A stretch of 21,804 nucleotides of DNA from M55B157 sp964626275 (GTDB lineage Bacteria > Actinomycetota > Actinomycetes > S36-B12), in assembly GCA_964626275.1 (NCBI GenBank), contig CAZVCZ010000016.1, positions 1 to 21,804 of the forward strand, read 5' to 3'. A program made the position numbers and the translations under genes. The notes beneath the pieces are model-generated. The model was not told the DNA's origin. It was given only the letters and a program-made list of their open reading frames with translations, and ran no database searches. Below are positions 14,354 to 21,175 of this stretch, in pieces. The first letter of the stretch is position 1, and each line of letters begins with the position of its first letter.

Positions 14354-14359
14354 TAGGCT
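14354..14359 (+). promoter_or_regulatory. Candidate -10 element for the cyclotransferase gene
   Basis: TAGGCT lies eight bases before the ATG at 14368, which begins the conserved MAIYAAYGTNLDP. No ribosome site is visible. Confidence 0.45.
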
Positions 14360-14367
14360 TCATGCCC

Positions 14368-14829
14368 ATGGCGATTTACGCCGCATACGGCACCAACCTC
14401 GATCCGCATCGGATGGCGGAGCGAGCTCCCCTGTCCCCGCTGTCCGACACCGGCTGGCTTATGGGCTGGCGGCTGACCTTCGGCGGGGAAAACATCGGCG
14501 TCGACGGTGCGCTCGCGACCGTCGTCGAGGAGCGGGACTCATCGGTCTTCGTCGCCCTCTACGAGCTGCATCCTCGCGACGAGGCCTCCCTGGACGGTTG
14601 GGAGGGGGTCGATCTGGGGCTGTGGCGCAAGATCCGAGTCCGGGTGGACACCCTCGAGGGCGGGGTGCTCGCCTGGGTCTACGTGCTCGATGACTACGAG
14701 GGCGGTCTGCCCTCCGCGCACTATCTGGGCATGCTCGCCGACGCCGCGGAGACCGGAGGCGCCCCCCGCGACTATGTCCAGCGCCTGCGCGAGCATCCCT
14801 GTCGCGGCATCGGCCCGGGCCACGGCTGA
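14368..14829 (+). CDS. Gamma-glutamylcyclotransferase-like protein
   Basis: A 153-residue protein of the GGCT/BtrG-like fold, enzymes that release 5-oxoproline from gamma-glutamyl compounds. The N-terminal YAAYGTNLDP (4-13) is the substrate-binding loop of the family, and the glutamate E79 in LDGWEG, after LYELHPRDEAS, is at the usual catalytic position. The ATG at 14368 is chosen over upstream in-frame starts because the conserved YAxYGxNL normally begins a few residues from the N-terminus and TAGGCT lies just upstream. It sits between divergent lpdA and the PNP gene. Its natural substrate in actinobacteria is not known to me. Confidence 0.82.
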   Translation: MAIYAAYGTNLDPHRMAERAPLSPLSDTGWLMGWRLTFGGENIGVDGALATVVEERDSSVFVALYELHPRDEASLDGWEGVDLGLWRKIRVRVDTLEGGVLAWVYVLDDYEGGLPSAHYLGMLADAAETGGAPRDYVQRLREHPCRGIGPGHG

Positions 14830-14867
14830 GGTGCTTCGTCAACCGATCAGCGGGCGCGCACCTGCGA

Positions 14868-14873
14868 TAGCGT
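14868..14873 (+). promoter_or_regulatory. Candidate -10 element for the PNP gene (leaderless)
   Basis: TAGCGT is followed by seven bases and the ATG at 14881. No Shine-Dalgarno is seen. The gene starts 51 bases after the cyclotransferase stop. Confidence 0.55.
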
Positions 14874-14880
14874 CACCGCC

Positions 14881-15702
14881 ATGTCCGAAGCCATGAGCGG
14901 GGCTCCCCATGCGGATCCACGTACCACCGCACGCGCGGCCGCCACAGAACTCGCCCGACTGACGGGCGTCGCCGCCCACGACATCGCCATCACCCTGGGT
15001 TCGGGATGGGTGCCTGCCGCCGATGCACTCGGCGTTCCGGAATTCGACATCGATGCCGACGATCTGCCGGGATTCCATTCACCTGCCGTCGAAGGACATT
15101 CCGGTCGCATCCGCAGCCTGCGCGTGGGGGATCACCGTGTGCTGGTCTTCCTCGGTCGCACGCACCTCTACGAGGGACACGGCGTCGACGCCGTAGCGCA
15201 TCGGGTGCGTGTCGCCGCCGCCTCGGGATGCCGCCTCATGGTGCTGACGAATGCGGCCGGCGGCATCGATCCGTCCTGGACTCCCGGGACAGCGGTGTTG
15301 ATCCGTGATCACATCAATCTCACCGCCCAGTCGCCGCTGCACGGTCCGACCTTCATCGACATGACCGACGTCTACTCCCCCCGGCTGCGAGCGCTGTGCC
15401 GTGAGATCGACCCGGCGCTCCCCGAGGGTGTCTATGCGCAATTCCGCGGGCCGCAATACGAGACTCCGGCCGAAATCGAGATGGTCTCCCGGATGGGCGC
15501 CCAACTCGTCGGCATGTCCACCACGCTCGAGGCCATCGCCGCTCGCGAGGCGCAGATGGAGGTGCTCGGCATCTCGATGGTCACCAATCCCGCCGCCGGG
15601 GTCACCGATCAGCCGATCAACCACGAGGAGGTCCTCGAGGCGGGAAGATCGGCAGCCGCCCGCATGGGTGACTTGCTCTCCGAGTTGATCCGGCGCGTGT
15701 AG
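14881..15702 (+). CDS. Purine nucleoside phosphorylase, trimeric class
   Basis: Splits (deoxy)inosine and (deoxy)guanosine with phosphate into base and (deoxy)ribose-1-phosphate. The 273-residue protein has LGSGWVPAADAL (39-50, phosphate loop), GRTHLYEGH (92-100), TNAAGGI (123-129), FRGPQYETPAEIEM (188-201) and GMSTTLEAIAAR (211-222). N236 in VTNPAAG corresponds to the asparagine that gives 6-oxopurine specificity in the human enzyme; the following Pro, where Leu is more usual, is a small oddity. The ATG at 14881 fits a leaderless start; a second ATG four codons on is possible. It heads a set with the phosphosugar mutase, deoC and aldehyde dehydrogenase genes, a coherent nucleoside-breakdown group. 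The equivalent gene in M. tuberculosis is called deoD/punA. Confidence 0.94.
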   Translation: MSEAMSGAPHADPRTTARAAATELARLTGVAAHDIAITLGSGWVPAADALGVPEFDIDADDLPGFHSPAVEGHSGRIRSLRVGDHRVLVFLGRTHLYEGHGVDAVAHRVRVAAASGCRLMVLTNAAGGIDPSWTPGTAVLIRDHINLTAQSPLHGPTFIDMTDVYSPRLRALCREIDPALPEGVYAQFRGPQYETPAEIEMVSRMGAQLVGMSTTLEAIAAREAQMEVLGISMVTNPAAGVTDQPINHEEVLEAGRSAAARMGDLLSELIRRV

Positions 15703-15735
15703 GGCTGAGGGTAGGAAAGGGCAGCGGTTCGAGCG

Positions 15736-17430
15736 GTGAAGCATCCCACCTACGTTCTCGACGAGGAATTCGCGGCCAGGATCCGAGCCTGGCGCGACGC
15801 CGATCCCGATGCCGGCTGCGTCACCGATCTCGACGTGCTCGTGCAGTCGGCTCGCCGCGGCGATGACGATGCCCTGACCGAACTGCAGGACGCCTTCACC
15901 GGAATGCTGCGCTTCGGGACCGCGGGGCTGCGCGGTCGCATGGCCCCGGGCCCGAACCGGATGAACTCCGCCGTGGTCCGAAAGGCAGCCTGGGCCCTTG
16001 CCCGGTCCGTTCCGACCGAGTCCTCGGTTCCCCCGGTATGCGTGATCGGATACGACTCCCGATACCGCTCAAGGCACTTCGCCGAGGAATCCGCGGCGGT
16101 CCTCGCCGCTGCCGGGTGGCGCGCCCTGGTGATGCCCCGCGCCCTGCCGACCCCGATCCTGGCCTTCGCCGTGCGCCACCTCCAAACCGATCTCGGGATC
16201 ATGGTGACGGCGAGCCACAATCCGCCGCGAGACAACGGCTACAAGGTCTATCTCGGCGATGGGCGCCAGATCATCGAGCCGATCGACTCGGGTGTCGCCG
16301 ATGCGATGACGCAGGCACCCCCCGCGCGCGAGATCGCAACGAGCCGAGAGTGGGAGTTCCTCGACGACAGGATCGTCGAGGCGTATCTCGCCTCAGCGGT
16401 CGAGATCCTCCAGAGCGCTTCAACCCGCGAGGTGACCCTCGTGCACACCGCACTGCACGGGGTGTCCACCGAGGTATTCGCCACGGCCCTCACCCGCGCT
16501 GGATTTCCCGCGCCGATCGAGGTCACCGCTCAACGCGATCCGGATCCGGACTTCCCCACCCTGGATTTCCCGAACCCCGAGGAGGCCGGCGCGCTGGATC
16601 TTGCCATCGCCACCGCGCTCGAACACGACGCCGACGCGATCATCGCCCACGACCCGGATGCCGACCGCTGCGCGGTGGCCATTCCCACCGCGGATGGCTG
16701 GCGGATGCTCACCGGGGACGAGGTGGGTGCGCTGCTGGGCGCCTGGCTGATCGAGCAGCACGGGCCCATCCACGGTCGCTTCGCCGCCTCCCTCGTCTCC
16801 GGCTCGTGGCTGCAGGCCATCGCCGACGGTGCGGGGATCGGCTACGCCACGACGCTCACCGGCTTCAAGTGGATCACCCGCACACCGGAGTTGAGCTTCG
16901 GCTACGAAGAGGCTCTGGGCTACTGCGTCGATCCCGAGCACGTCGCCGACAAGGACGGCATCACCGCGGGCCTGCTCTTCGCTGAGTTCCTCGCCGAGAC
17001 CAAGCGGCAGGGGCGCGCCGTCACCGATGTCCTCGCCGAGCTGTCCCGGCGCTTCGGGGTGCACGCCACCCGAGGGGTCTCCTTCCGCCGGGATCATCCC
17101 GCCCAGATCGCCGAGCTCATGGCGGCCCTCCTGGCGTCGCCACCGACCGACATGGCCGGGTTCGCCGTAGTCGACACCATCGACCTCTCCCAGGGATGGG
17201 CGGGCCTTCCCCCCACGACCGGTCTGCTGATGACGCTGCGTCGCGGCGAGGTGGCGGGGCGTCTCATCATCCGACCCAGCGGCACCGAACCGAAGGTGAA
17301 GGCCTACCTGCAGGTCGTCACCCCCGCGGGAGAGGACCCCGAGCCGGCCGCCGAGATGGCGCAGGCCGCCCTGACCGACCTCGAGGACACCCTGACCGCC
17401 CTGATCGACGCGGTAGGGGGACTACCCTGA
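15736..17430 (+). CDS. Phosphohexomutase-superfamily enzyme, probable phosphopentomutase/phosphomannomutase
   Basis: Alpha-D-phosphohexomutase of 564 residues, the longer PGM2/PmmB-type. All four catalytic regions are visible: the phosphoserine loop TASHNPP (S160), metal loop DPDADR (306-311), sugar loop GYEEALGY (389-396) and phosphate loop RPSGTEPK (513-520). FGTAGLRGRM (60-69) is typical of this branch. The family includes phosphomannomutase and phosphoglucomutase, but PGM2-type members also act on (deoxy)ribose-1-phosphate, and the position between the PNP and deoC genes makes a phosphopentomutase role likely (inference). The GTG start lies 33 bases after the PNP stop; a purine run GGAAAGG at 15714-15720 is too far away to be a good ribosome site. 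The end of the gene contains the deoC -10. Confidence 0.9.
   Translation: MKHPTYVLDEEFAARIRAWRDADPDAGCVTDLDVLVQSARRGDDDALTELQDAFTGMLRFGTAGLRGRMAPGPNRMNSAVVRKAAWALARSVPTESSVPPVCVIGYDSRYRSRHFAEESAAVLAAAGWRALVMPRALPTPILAFAVRHLQTDLGIMVTASHNPPRDNGYKVYLGDGRQIIEPIDSGVADAMTQAPPAREIATSREWEFLDDRIVEAYLASAVEILQSASTREVTLVHTALHGVSTEVFATALTRAGFPAPIEVTAQRDPDPDFPTLDFPNPEEAGALDLAIATALEHDADAIIAHDPDADRCAVAIPTADGWRMLTGDEVGALLGAWLIEQHGPIHGRFAASLVSGSWLQAIADGAGIGYATTLTGFKWITRTPELSFGYEEALGYCVDPEHVADKDGITAGLLFAEFLAETKRQGRAVTDVLAELSRRFGVHATRGVSFRRDHPAQIAELMAALLASPPTDMAGFAVVDTIDLSQGWAGLPPTTGLLMTLRRGEVAGRLIIRPSGTEPKVKAYLQVVTPAGEDPEPAAEMAQAALTDLEDTLTALIDAVGGLP
17423..17428 (+). promoter_or_regulatory. Candidate -10 element for the deoC operon (leaderless)
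   Basis: TACCCT overlaps the last codons of the mutase gene and is followed by six bases and the GTG at 17435. This suggests deoC and the two aldehyde dehydrogenase genes can be transcribed apart from the mutase gene. Confidence 0.55.
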
Positions 17431-17434
17431 TCCG

Positions 17435-18388
17435 GTGACCGCGACCAGCCCGGTGAGGGCACCCGACACCGGGATCGACACCTCCGACAGCGGGCTGCGT
17501 CGGCTCCTCCACGCGCTGCCCGGCGTCGATCAGGTGGGCGCCGAGGCCCGGGCAGCGATGCTCGCGAGCCGCTCCATCAAGAACGACGCGAAGCGCACGG
17601 CCCTCGATCTGGCCATCTCGATGGTCGACCTCACCACCCTCGAGGGGGCCGACACCCCGGGCAAGGTGCGCTCCATGTGCGCGAAGGCCCTCCGGCCCGA
17701 TCCCGCCGATTCCCTCGTCCCCTCCGTCGCCGCCGTGTGCGTCTACGGCGATATGGCCGGGATCGCCCGCGATGAGGTGGGTGACCGCCTTCATGTCGCC
17801 GCCGTCGCCACAGCCTTCCCCTCGGGCCGGGCATCGCTGGACGTCAAGATCGCCGACACGAAAGCCGCCGTCGAACTCGGCGCGGACGAGATCGACATGG
17901 TGATCGACCGGGGGGCCTTCCTCGCTGGCTCCTACGGCCTGGTCTTCGACCAGATCGCGGCCGTGAAGCAGGCCTGCGGTGAGGCCCACCTCAAGGTGAT
18001 CCTCGAGACCGGGGAGCTGCGGACCCTCGACAATGTTCGACGCGCATCCTGGCTGGCGATGATGGCCGGGGCCGACTTCATCAAGACCTCGACGGGGAAG
18101 ATCTCCCCCGCCGCGACCATGCCCGTGACACTGGTGATGCTCGAAGCCGTGCGCGACTGGTTCGCCGCGACCGATCAGCGCATCGGCGTCAAGCCCGCCG
18201 GCGGCATCCGCACATCGAAGGACGCGATCCGCTATCTCGTCATGGTCCAGGAGGTGGCCGGCCCGGAATGGCTCACCCCGGATCTGTTCAGGTTCGGCGC
18301 TTCCAGCCTGCTGAATGACCTGCTCATGCAGCGTCGACGCATGGCCTCCGGCCACTATTCCGGCCCCGACTACATCTCCCTCGACTGA
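17435..18388 (+). CDS. deoC: Deoxyribose-phosphate aldolase
   Basis: Class I aldolase that cleaves 2-deoxyribose-5-phosphate to glyceraldehyde-3-phosphate and acetaldehyde. The protein is 317 residues, the long form with an N-terminal extension of about 50 residues. The Schiff-base lysine is K217 in FIKTSTGK and the second active-site lysine is K253 in GVKPAGGIR. MVDLTTLEG (63-71), VCVYGDM (101-107) and GADEIDMVID (149-158) complete the barrel signature. The GTG at 17435 lies four bases past the mutase stop and six bases after TACCCT. It is followed after 37 bases by the first aldehyde dehydrogenase gene, which gives a direct route for disposal of the acetaldehyde. Confidence 0.95.
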   Translation: MTATSPVRAPDTGIDTSDSGLRRLLHALPGVDQVGAEARAAMLASRSIKNDAKRTALDLAISMVDLTTLEGADTPGKVRSMCAKALRPDPADSLVPSVAAVCVYGDMAGIARDEVGDRLHVAAVATAFPSGRASLDVKIADTKAAVELGADEIDMVIDRGAFLAGSYGLVFDQIAAVKQACGEAHLKVILETGELRTLDNVRRASWLAMMAGADFIKTSTGKISPAATMPVTLVMLEAVRDWFAATDQRIGVKPAGGIRTSKDAIRYLVMVQEVAGPEWLTPDLFRFGASSLLNDLLMQRRRMASGHYSGPDYISLD

Positions 18389-18412
18389 TCGACACGACGC
18401 ACCAGACAAGGC

Positions 18413-18416
18413 AGGA
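18413..18416 (+). promoter_or_regulatory. Ribosome binding site of the first aldehyde dehydrogenase
   Basis: AGGA, within AAGGCAGGA, lies nine bases before the ATG at 18426. It marks the gene as an internal cistron of the deoC operon. Confidence 0.5.
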
Positions 18417-18425
18417 CTGATCGAG

Positions 18426-19865
18426 ATGACCCTCTCCTATGCGCCCGCTCCGGAGTCGACCAGCATCGTCGACCTGAAGGCCCACTACGGGCTGTTCATC
18501 GACGGTGAGTTCGTCGAACCGATCGACGGCACCACCTTCACCACGATCAATCCCGCCACCGAGGAGGTGCTGGCCGAGATCAGCGAGGCGGGCCCCCAGG
18601 ACGTGGCCCGTGCGGTGAAGGCCGCCCACACCGCGTTCCGGTCCTGGTCGAAGATGCCCGGGCGTGAGCGCGCGAAGTACCTCTACCGCATCGCGCGCCT
18701 GATCCAGGAACGCTCGCGTGAACTCGCCGTCCTGGAAACCCTCGACAACGGCAAGCCCATTCGGGAGTCCCGTGATGTCGACATCCCGCTGGTCGCGGCG
18801 CACTTCTTCTACCACGCAGGCTGGGCTGACAAGCTCGAGCACGCCGGCTTCGGTGCGAATCCGCGACCGTATGGCGTGGCCGCTCAGATCATCCCCTGGA
18901 ACTTCCCCCTGCTTATGCTGGCGTGGAAGATCGCTCCCGCCTTGGCGACCGGCAACACGGTCATCTTGAAGCCCGCGGAGACCACTCCCCTCACCGCGCT
19001 CGCCTTCGCCGATATCTGCCAGCAGGCCGATCTTCCCCCGGGCGTGGTCAACATCCTCACCGGTGACGGAAGCACCGGGCAGTTGCTCGTCGAGAACCCC
19101 GAGGTCGACAAGGTCGCCTTCACCGGATCGACCGAGGTCGGCAAGGCGATCCAGCGTGCCGTTGCGGGAACGGGTAAGGGGCTCACCCTCGAACTCGGTG
19201 GGAAGGCCGCGAACATCGTCTTCGACGATGCCCCGATCGATGAGGCGGTCGAGGGCATCGTCAACGGGATCTTCTTCAACCAGGGCCAGGTGTGTTGCGC
19301 CGGTTCACGACTTCTCGTGCAGGAGTCGGTGGCCGAGACAGTGGTCGATTCCCTGAAGCGACGCCTCGACACCCTCCGCCTCGGCGACCCCCTGGACAAG
19401 AACACCGACATCGGTGCGGTGAACTCCGCCGTTCACGCGGCGCGCATCCAGGAGTACATCAAGACGGGCGAGGACGAGGGGGCACAGCGTTGGACGGCCT
19501 CGTGCCCGATCCCCGAACGCGGCTGGTGGGTAGCCCCGACCGTGTTCACCGATGTGTCCCAGACCCATCGCATCGCTCGCGAGGAGATCTTCGGGCCGGT
19601 GCTGAGCGTGCTGACCTTCCGCACACCTGACGAAGCCGTGGCCAAGGCGAACAACTCGCCCTACGGCCTCTCCGCGGGCATCTGGAGCGAGAAGGGCTCG
19701 CGCACACTGTGGATGGCCCAGCGCTTGCGCGCCGGAGTGATCTGGGCGAACACGTTCAACCGCTTCGACCCGACCTCCCCCTTCGGCGGGTTCAAGGAAT
19801 CCGGTTTCGGCCGGGAGGGCGGCCGCCACGGATTAGGCGCCTACCTGCGATCGGAGGTCGTGTGA
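18426..19865 (+). CDS. Aldehyde dehydrogenase, ALDH16-like catalytic half
   Basis: NAD(P)-dependent oxidation of an aldehyde to its acid; acetaldehyde from DeoC is the likely substrate (inference). The 479-residue protein is a complete catalytic ALDH unit: IPWNFPLLMLAWKIAPALATGN (156-177), LKPAETTPLTAL, AFTGSTEVGK (231-240), general base E256 in LELGGK, nucleophile C290 in NQGQVCCAGSR, EEIFGPVLSV and FGGFKESGFGREGG. ETLDNGKPIRESRDVDIPLVAAHFFYHAGWADKLE (split across 104-138) and the C-terminal GLGAYLR resemble ALDH16 sequences as I remember them, more than other classes. The ATG at 18426 has an AGGA site. Its TGA (19863-19865) shares one base with the ATG of the next gene, which encodes a second, non-catalytic ALDH unit. 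Confidence 0.93.
   Translation: MTLSYAPAPESTSIVDLKAHYGLFIDGEFVEPIDGTTFTTINPATEEVLAEISEAGPQDVARAVKAAHTAFRSWSKMPGRERAKYLYRIARLIQERSRELAVLETLDNGKPIRESRDVDIPLVAAHFFYHAGWADKLEHAGFGANPRPYGVAAQIIPWNFPLLMLAWKIAPALATGNTVILKPAETTPLTALAFADICQQADLPPGVVNILTGDGSTGQLLVENPEVDKVAFTGSTEVGKAIQRAVAGTGKGLTLELGGKAANIVFDDAPIDEAVEGIVNGIFFNQGQVCCAGSRLLVQESVAETVVDSLKRRLDTLRLGDPLDKNTDIGAVNSAVHAARIQEYIKTGEDEGAQRWTASCPIPERGWWVAPTVFTDVSQTHRIAREEIFGPVLSVLTFRTPDEAVAKANNSPYGLSAGIWSEKGSRTLWMAQRLRAGVIWANTFNRFDPTSPFGGFKESGFGREGGRHGLGAYLRSEVV
19853..19858 (+). promoter_or_regulatory. Strong ribosome binding site of the second ALDH gene
   Basis: GGAGGT lies six bases before the ATG at 19865 and within the last codons of the first ALDH gene. 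It is the closest match to an ideal Shine-Dalgarno in the window and shows that the second ORF is translated from its own start. Confidence 0.75.
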
Positions 19866-20728
19866 TGGACACCCGGGTGGACGTGCGCAAGACCTACAAG
19901 CTGTTCATCAACGGTGCGTTTCCACGCAGCGAGAGTGGACGGACCTACACGGTCGAGGATGCCAAGGGAAAGTTCTGGGCCAACGCATCGCTCGCCTCGC
20001 GCAAGGACGCACGTGATGCGGTGACCGCCGCCCGCGGCGCCCAGCCCGGCTGGGCCGGCGCGACCGCCTATAACCGCGGCCAGGTGCTCTACCGCATTGC
20101 CGAGATGCTCGAGGGTCGACGCGTGCAGTTCGAGGACGAGGTCGCCCGAAGCGAGGGACTGTCCGCGCGGCGAGCCGCCGCAGTCGTCGATGCGAGCATC
20201 GATCGCTGGGTCTGGTACGCGGGCTGGTCGGACAAGATCGCCCAGGTCCTCGGCGCCTCGAATCCCGTGGCCGGCCCCTACTTCAACTTCTCGGTTCCGG
20301 TGCCCACCGGCGTCGTGGCCGCGATCGCCCCGCCCGACTCCAGCCTGCTCGGCCTCGTGAGTGTCATCGCCCCGATCATCGTGTCCGGCAACACGTGCGT
20401 GGTCGTGGCCTCCCAGCCGCGCCCCCTCCCGGCGATCACCCTGGCGGAAGTCCTCGCGACCTCCGATCTGCCTGCAGGAGTAGTCAACCTGCTCACCGGC
20501 GATCCCGCCGAAGTCGGTCCCTGGCTGGCTGGGCATGACGATGTCAACGCCCTTGATCTCACCGGCATCGATGACGACGGGGTCTCCACGCAGATGCAGG
20601 TCGATGCCGCGGATTCGGTGAAGCGTGTGCTCGCATCACCGAGTGGTGACTGGACTGCCGATCCAGGGCTCGGCCGCATCCGTGCCTTCACCGAGATCAC
20701 CACCGTGTGGCACACCCAGGGCGTATGA
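19865..20728 (+). CDS. Short ALDH-fold protein lacking catalytic Cys/Glu, ALDH16 C-terminal-domain-like
   Basis: A 287-residue protein with the ALDH N-terminal and Rossmann-like architecture: YKLFINGAFPRSESGRTYTV (13-32), a helical segment with WAGATAYNRGQVLYRIAEML, GVVAAIAPPDSSLLGLVSVIAPIIVSGNT where active ALDHs have PWNFP, and LPAGVVNLLTGD. After NALDLTGIDDDG, where others have AFTGS, about 190 residues of the catalytic domain are missing; no LELGGK glutamate or GQxCxA cysteine exists. It ends GRIRAFTEITTVWHTQ, like the usual ALDH C-terminal strand. The length and tail match the non-catalytic second domain of ALDH16 as I recall it. TGATG coupling and a strong GGAGGT site point to stoichiometric co-expression with the catalytic half. 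The frame is intact, so decay seems unlikely. Confidence 0.85.
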   Translation: MDTRVDVRKTYKLFINGAFPRSESGRTYTVEDAKGKFWANASLASRKDARDAVTAARGAQPGWAGATAYNRGQVLYRIAEMLEGRRVQFEDEVARSEGLSARRAAAVVDASIDRWVWYAGWSDKIAQVLGASNPVAGPYFNFSVPVPTGVVAAIAPPDSSLLGLVSVIAPIIVSGNTCVVVASQPRPLPAITLAEVLATSDLPAGVVNLLTGDPAEVGPWLAGHDDVNALDLTGIDDDGVSTQMQVDAADSVKRVLASPSGDWTADPGLGRIRAFTEITTVWHTQGV

Positions 20729-20749
20729 GGCACGTGCCCATCACATACG
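20722..20749. terminator. Nested dyad at the convergent ends, possible bidirectional terminator
   Basis: Outer arms CGTATG (20722-20727) and CATACG (20744-20749) enclose the perfect palindrome GGCACGTGCC (20729-20738). The structure spans the stop codons of both convergent genes. No T-run follows on either side, so a classical intrinsic terminator is not certain. Confidence 0.35.
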
Positions 20750-21175
20750 AGATGAGTAGTCCCAACTGCTGATCTGCAGGTCATCGAGCCGGATCGCCAC
20801 CTCCGAGTCGATGCGCGACAGGAGCCACTCGCCTAGCGGGGAGGGCGCGGAACCCAGATAGCGCTCGATGAGACGCGGGAGGATCTTGCCCGCGGCATCG
20901 GCGACGATCGTCGCCGTCGCTCCCCCGCGCACCCCGCGATAGGGCGGTGCATCCGCCGCCACCTCGAAGCCGCAGCGCGGATCGGCCGTCAGCCGGCGGA
21001 CCACCACCGCATCGGCTTGAGTCGCGCACCACAGGGAGCCCTTGTCGTGGAGGAACCACAGCGACTGCACGAGCGGTCCACTTCGACCGATGGTCGCCAA
21101 CCGAACCGGGATGACCGTCTCCTCGAGGAATCGTTCAACCCGTGCGTGATCCCATGGACCCGATCGGATGATCAC
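20741..21175 (-). CDS. Pyridoxamine 5'-phosphate oxidase-like split-barrel protein
   Basis: A 144-residue protein of the FMN/F420-binding split-barrel (PNPOx-like) fold. The N-terminal VIPVRLATIGRSGPLVQSLWFLHDKGSLWCAT, seen across residues 21-52, is the typical first sheet with a GxPxxxxxWF pattern, and the PYRGVRGGATATIV segment (about 78-91) is the second. Cofactor and substrate cannot be assigned from the sequence; it lacks features that would prove true pyridoxamine phosphate oxidase activity. The GTG at 21175 overlaps the add TGA (GTGA) and has GGAG eight bases upstream, so it is coupled to add. Its stop lies 12 bases from the convergent ALDH gene. Confidence 0.78.
   Translation of the reverse strand: MIIRSGPWDHARVERFLEETVIPVRLATIGRSGPLVQSLWFLHDKGSLWCATQADAVVVRRLTADPRCGFEVAADAPPYRGVRGGATATIVADAAGKILPRLIERYLGSAPSPLGEWLLSRIDSEVAIRLDDLQISSWDYSSRM

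Noticed and set aside
17318..18409. Minus-strand open frame of 363 codons
   Set aside because: Antisense to deoC, with low-complexity Gly/Asp/His composition and no motif.
19855..19870. Programmed frameshift joining the two ALDH frames
   Set aside because: A -1 shift would fuse them, but no slippery heptamer is present, and the GGAGGT site six bases before the ATG explains independent initiation.
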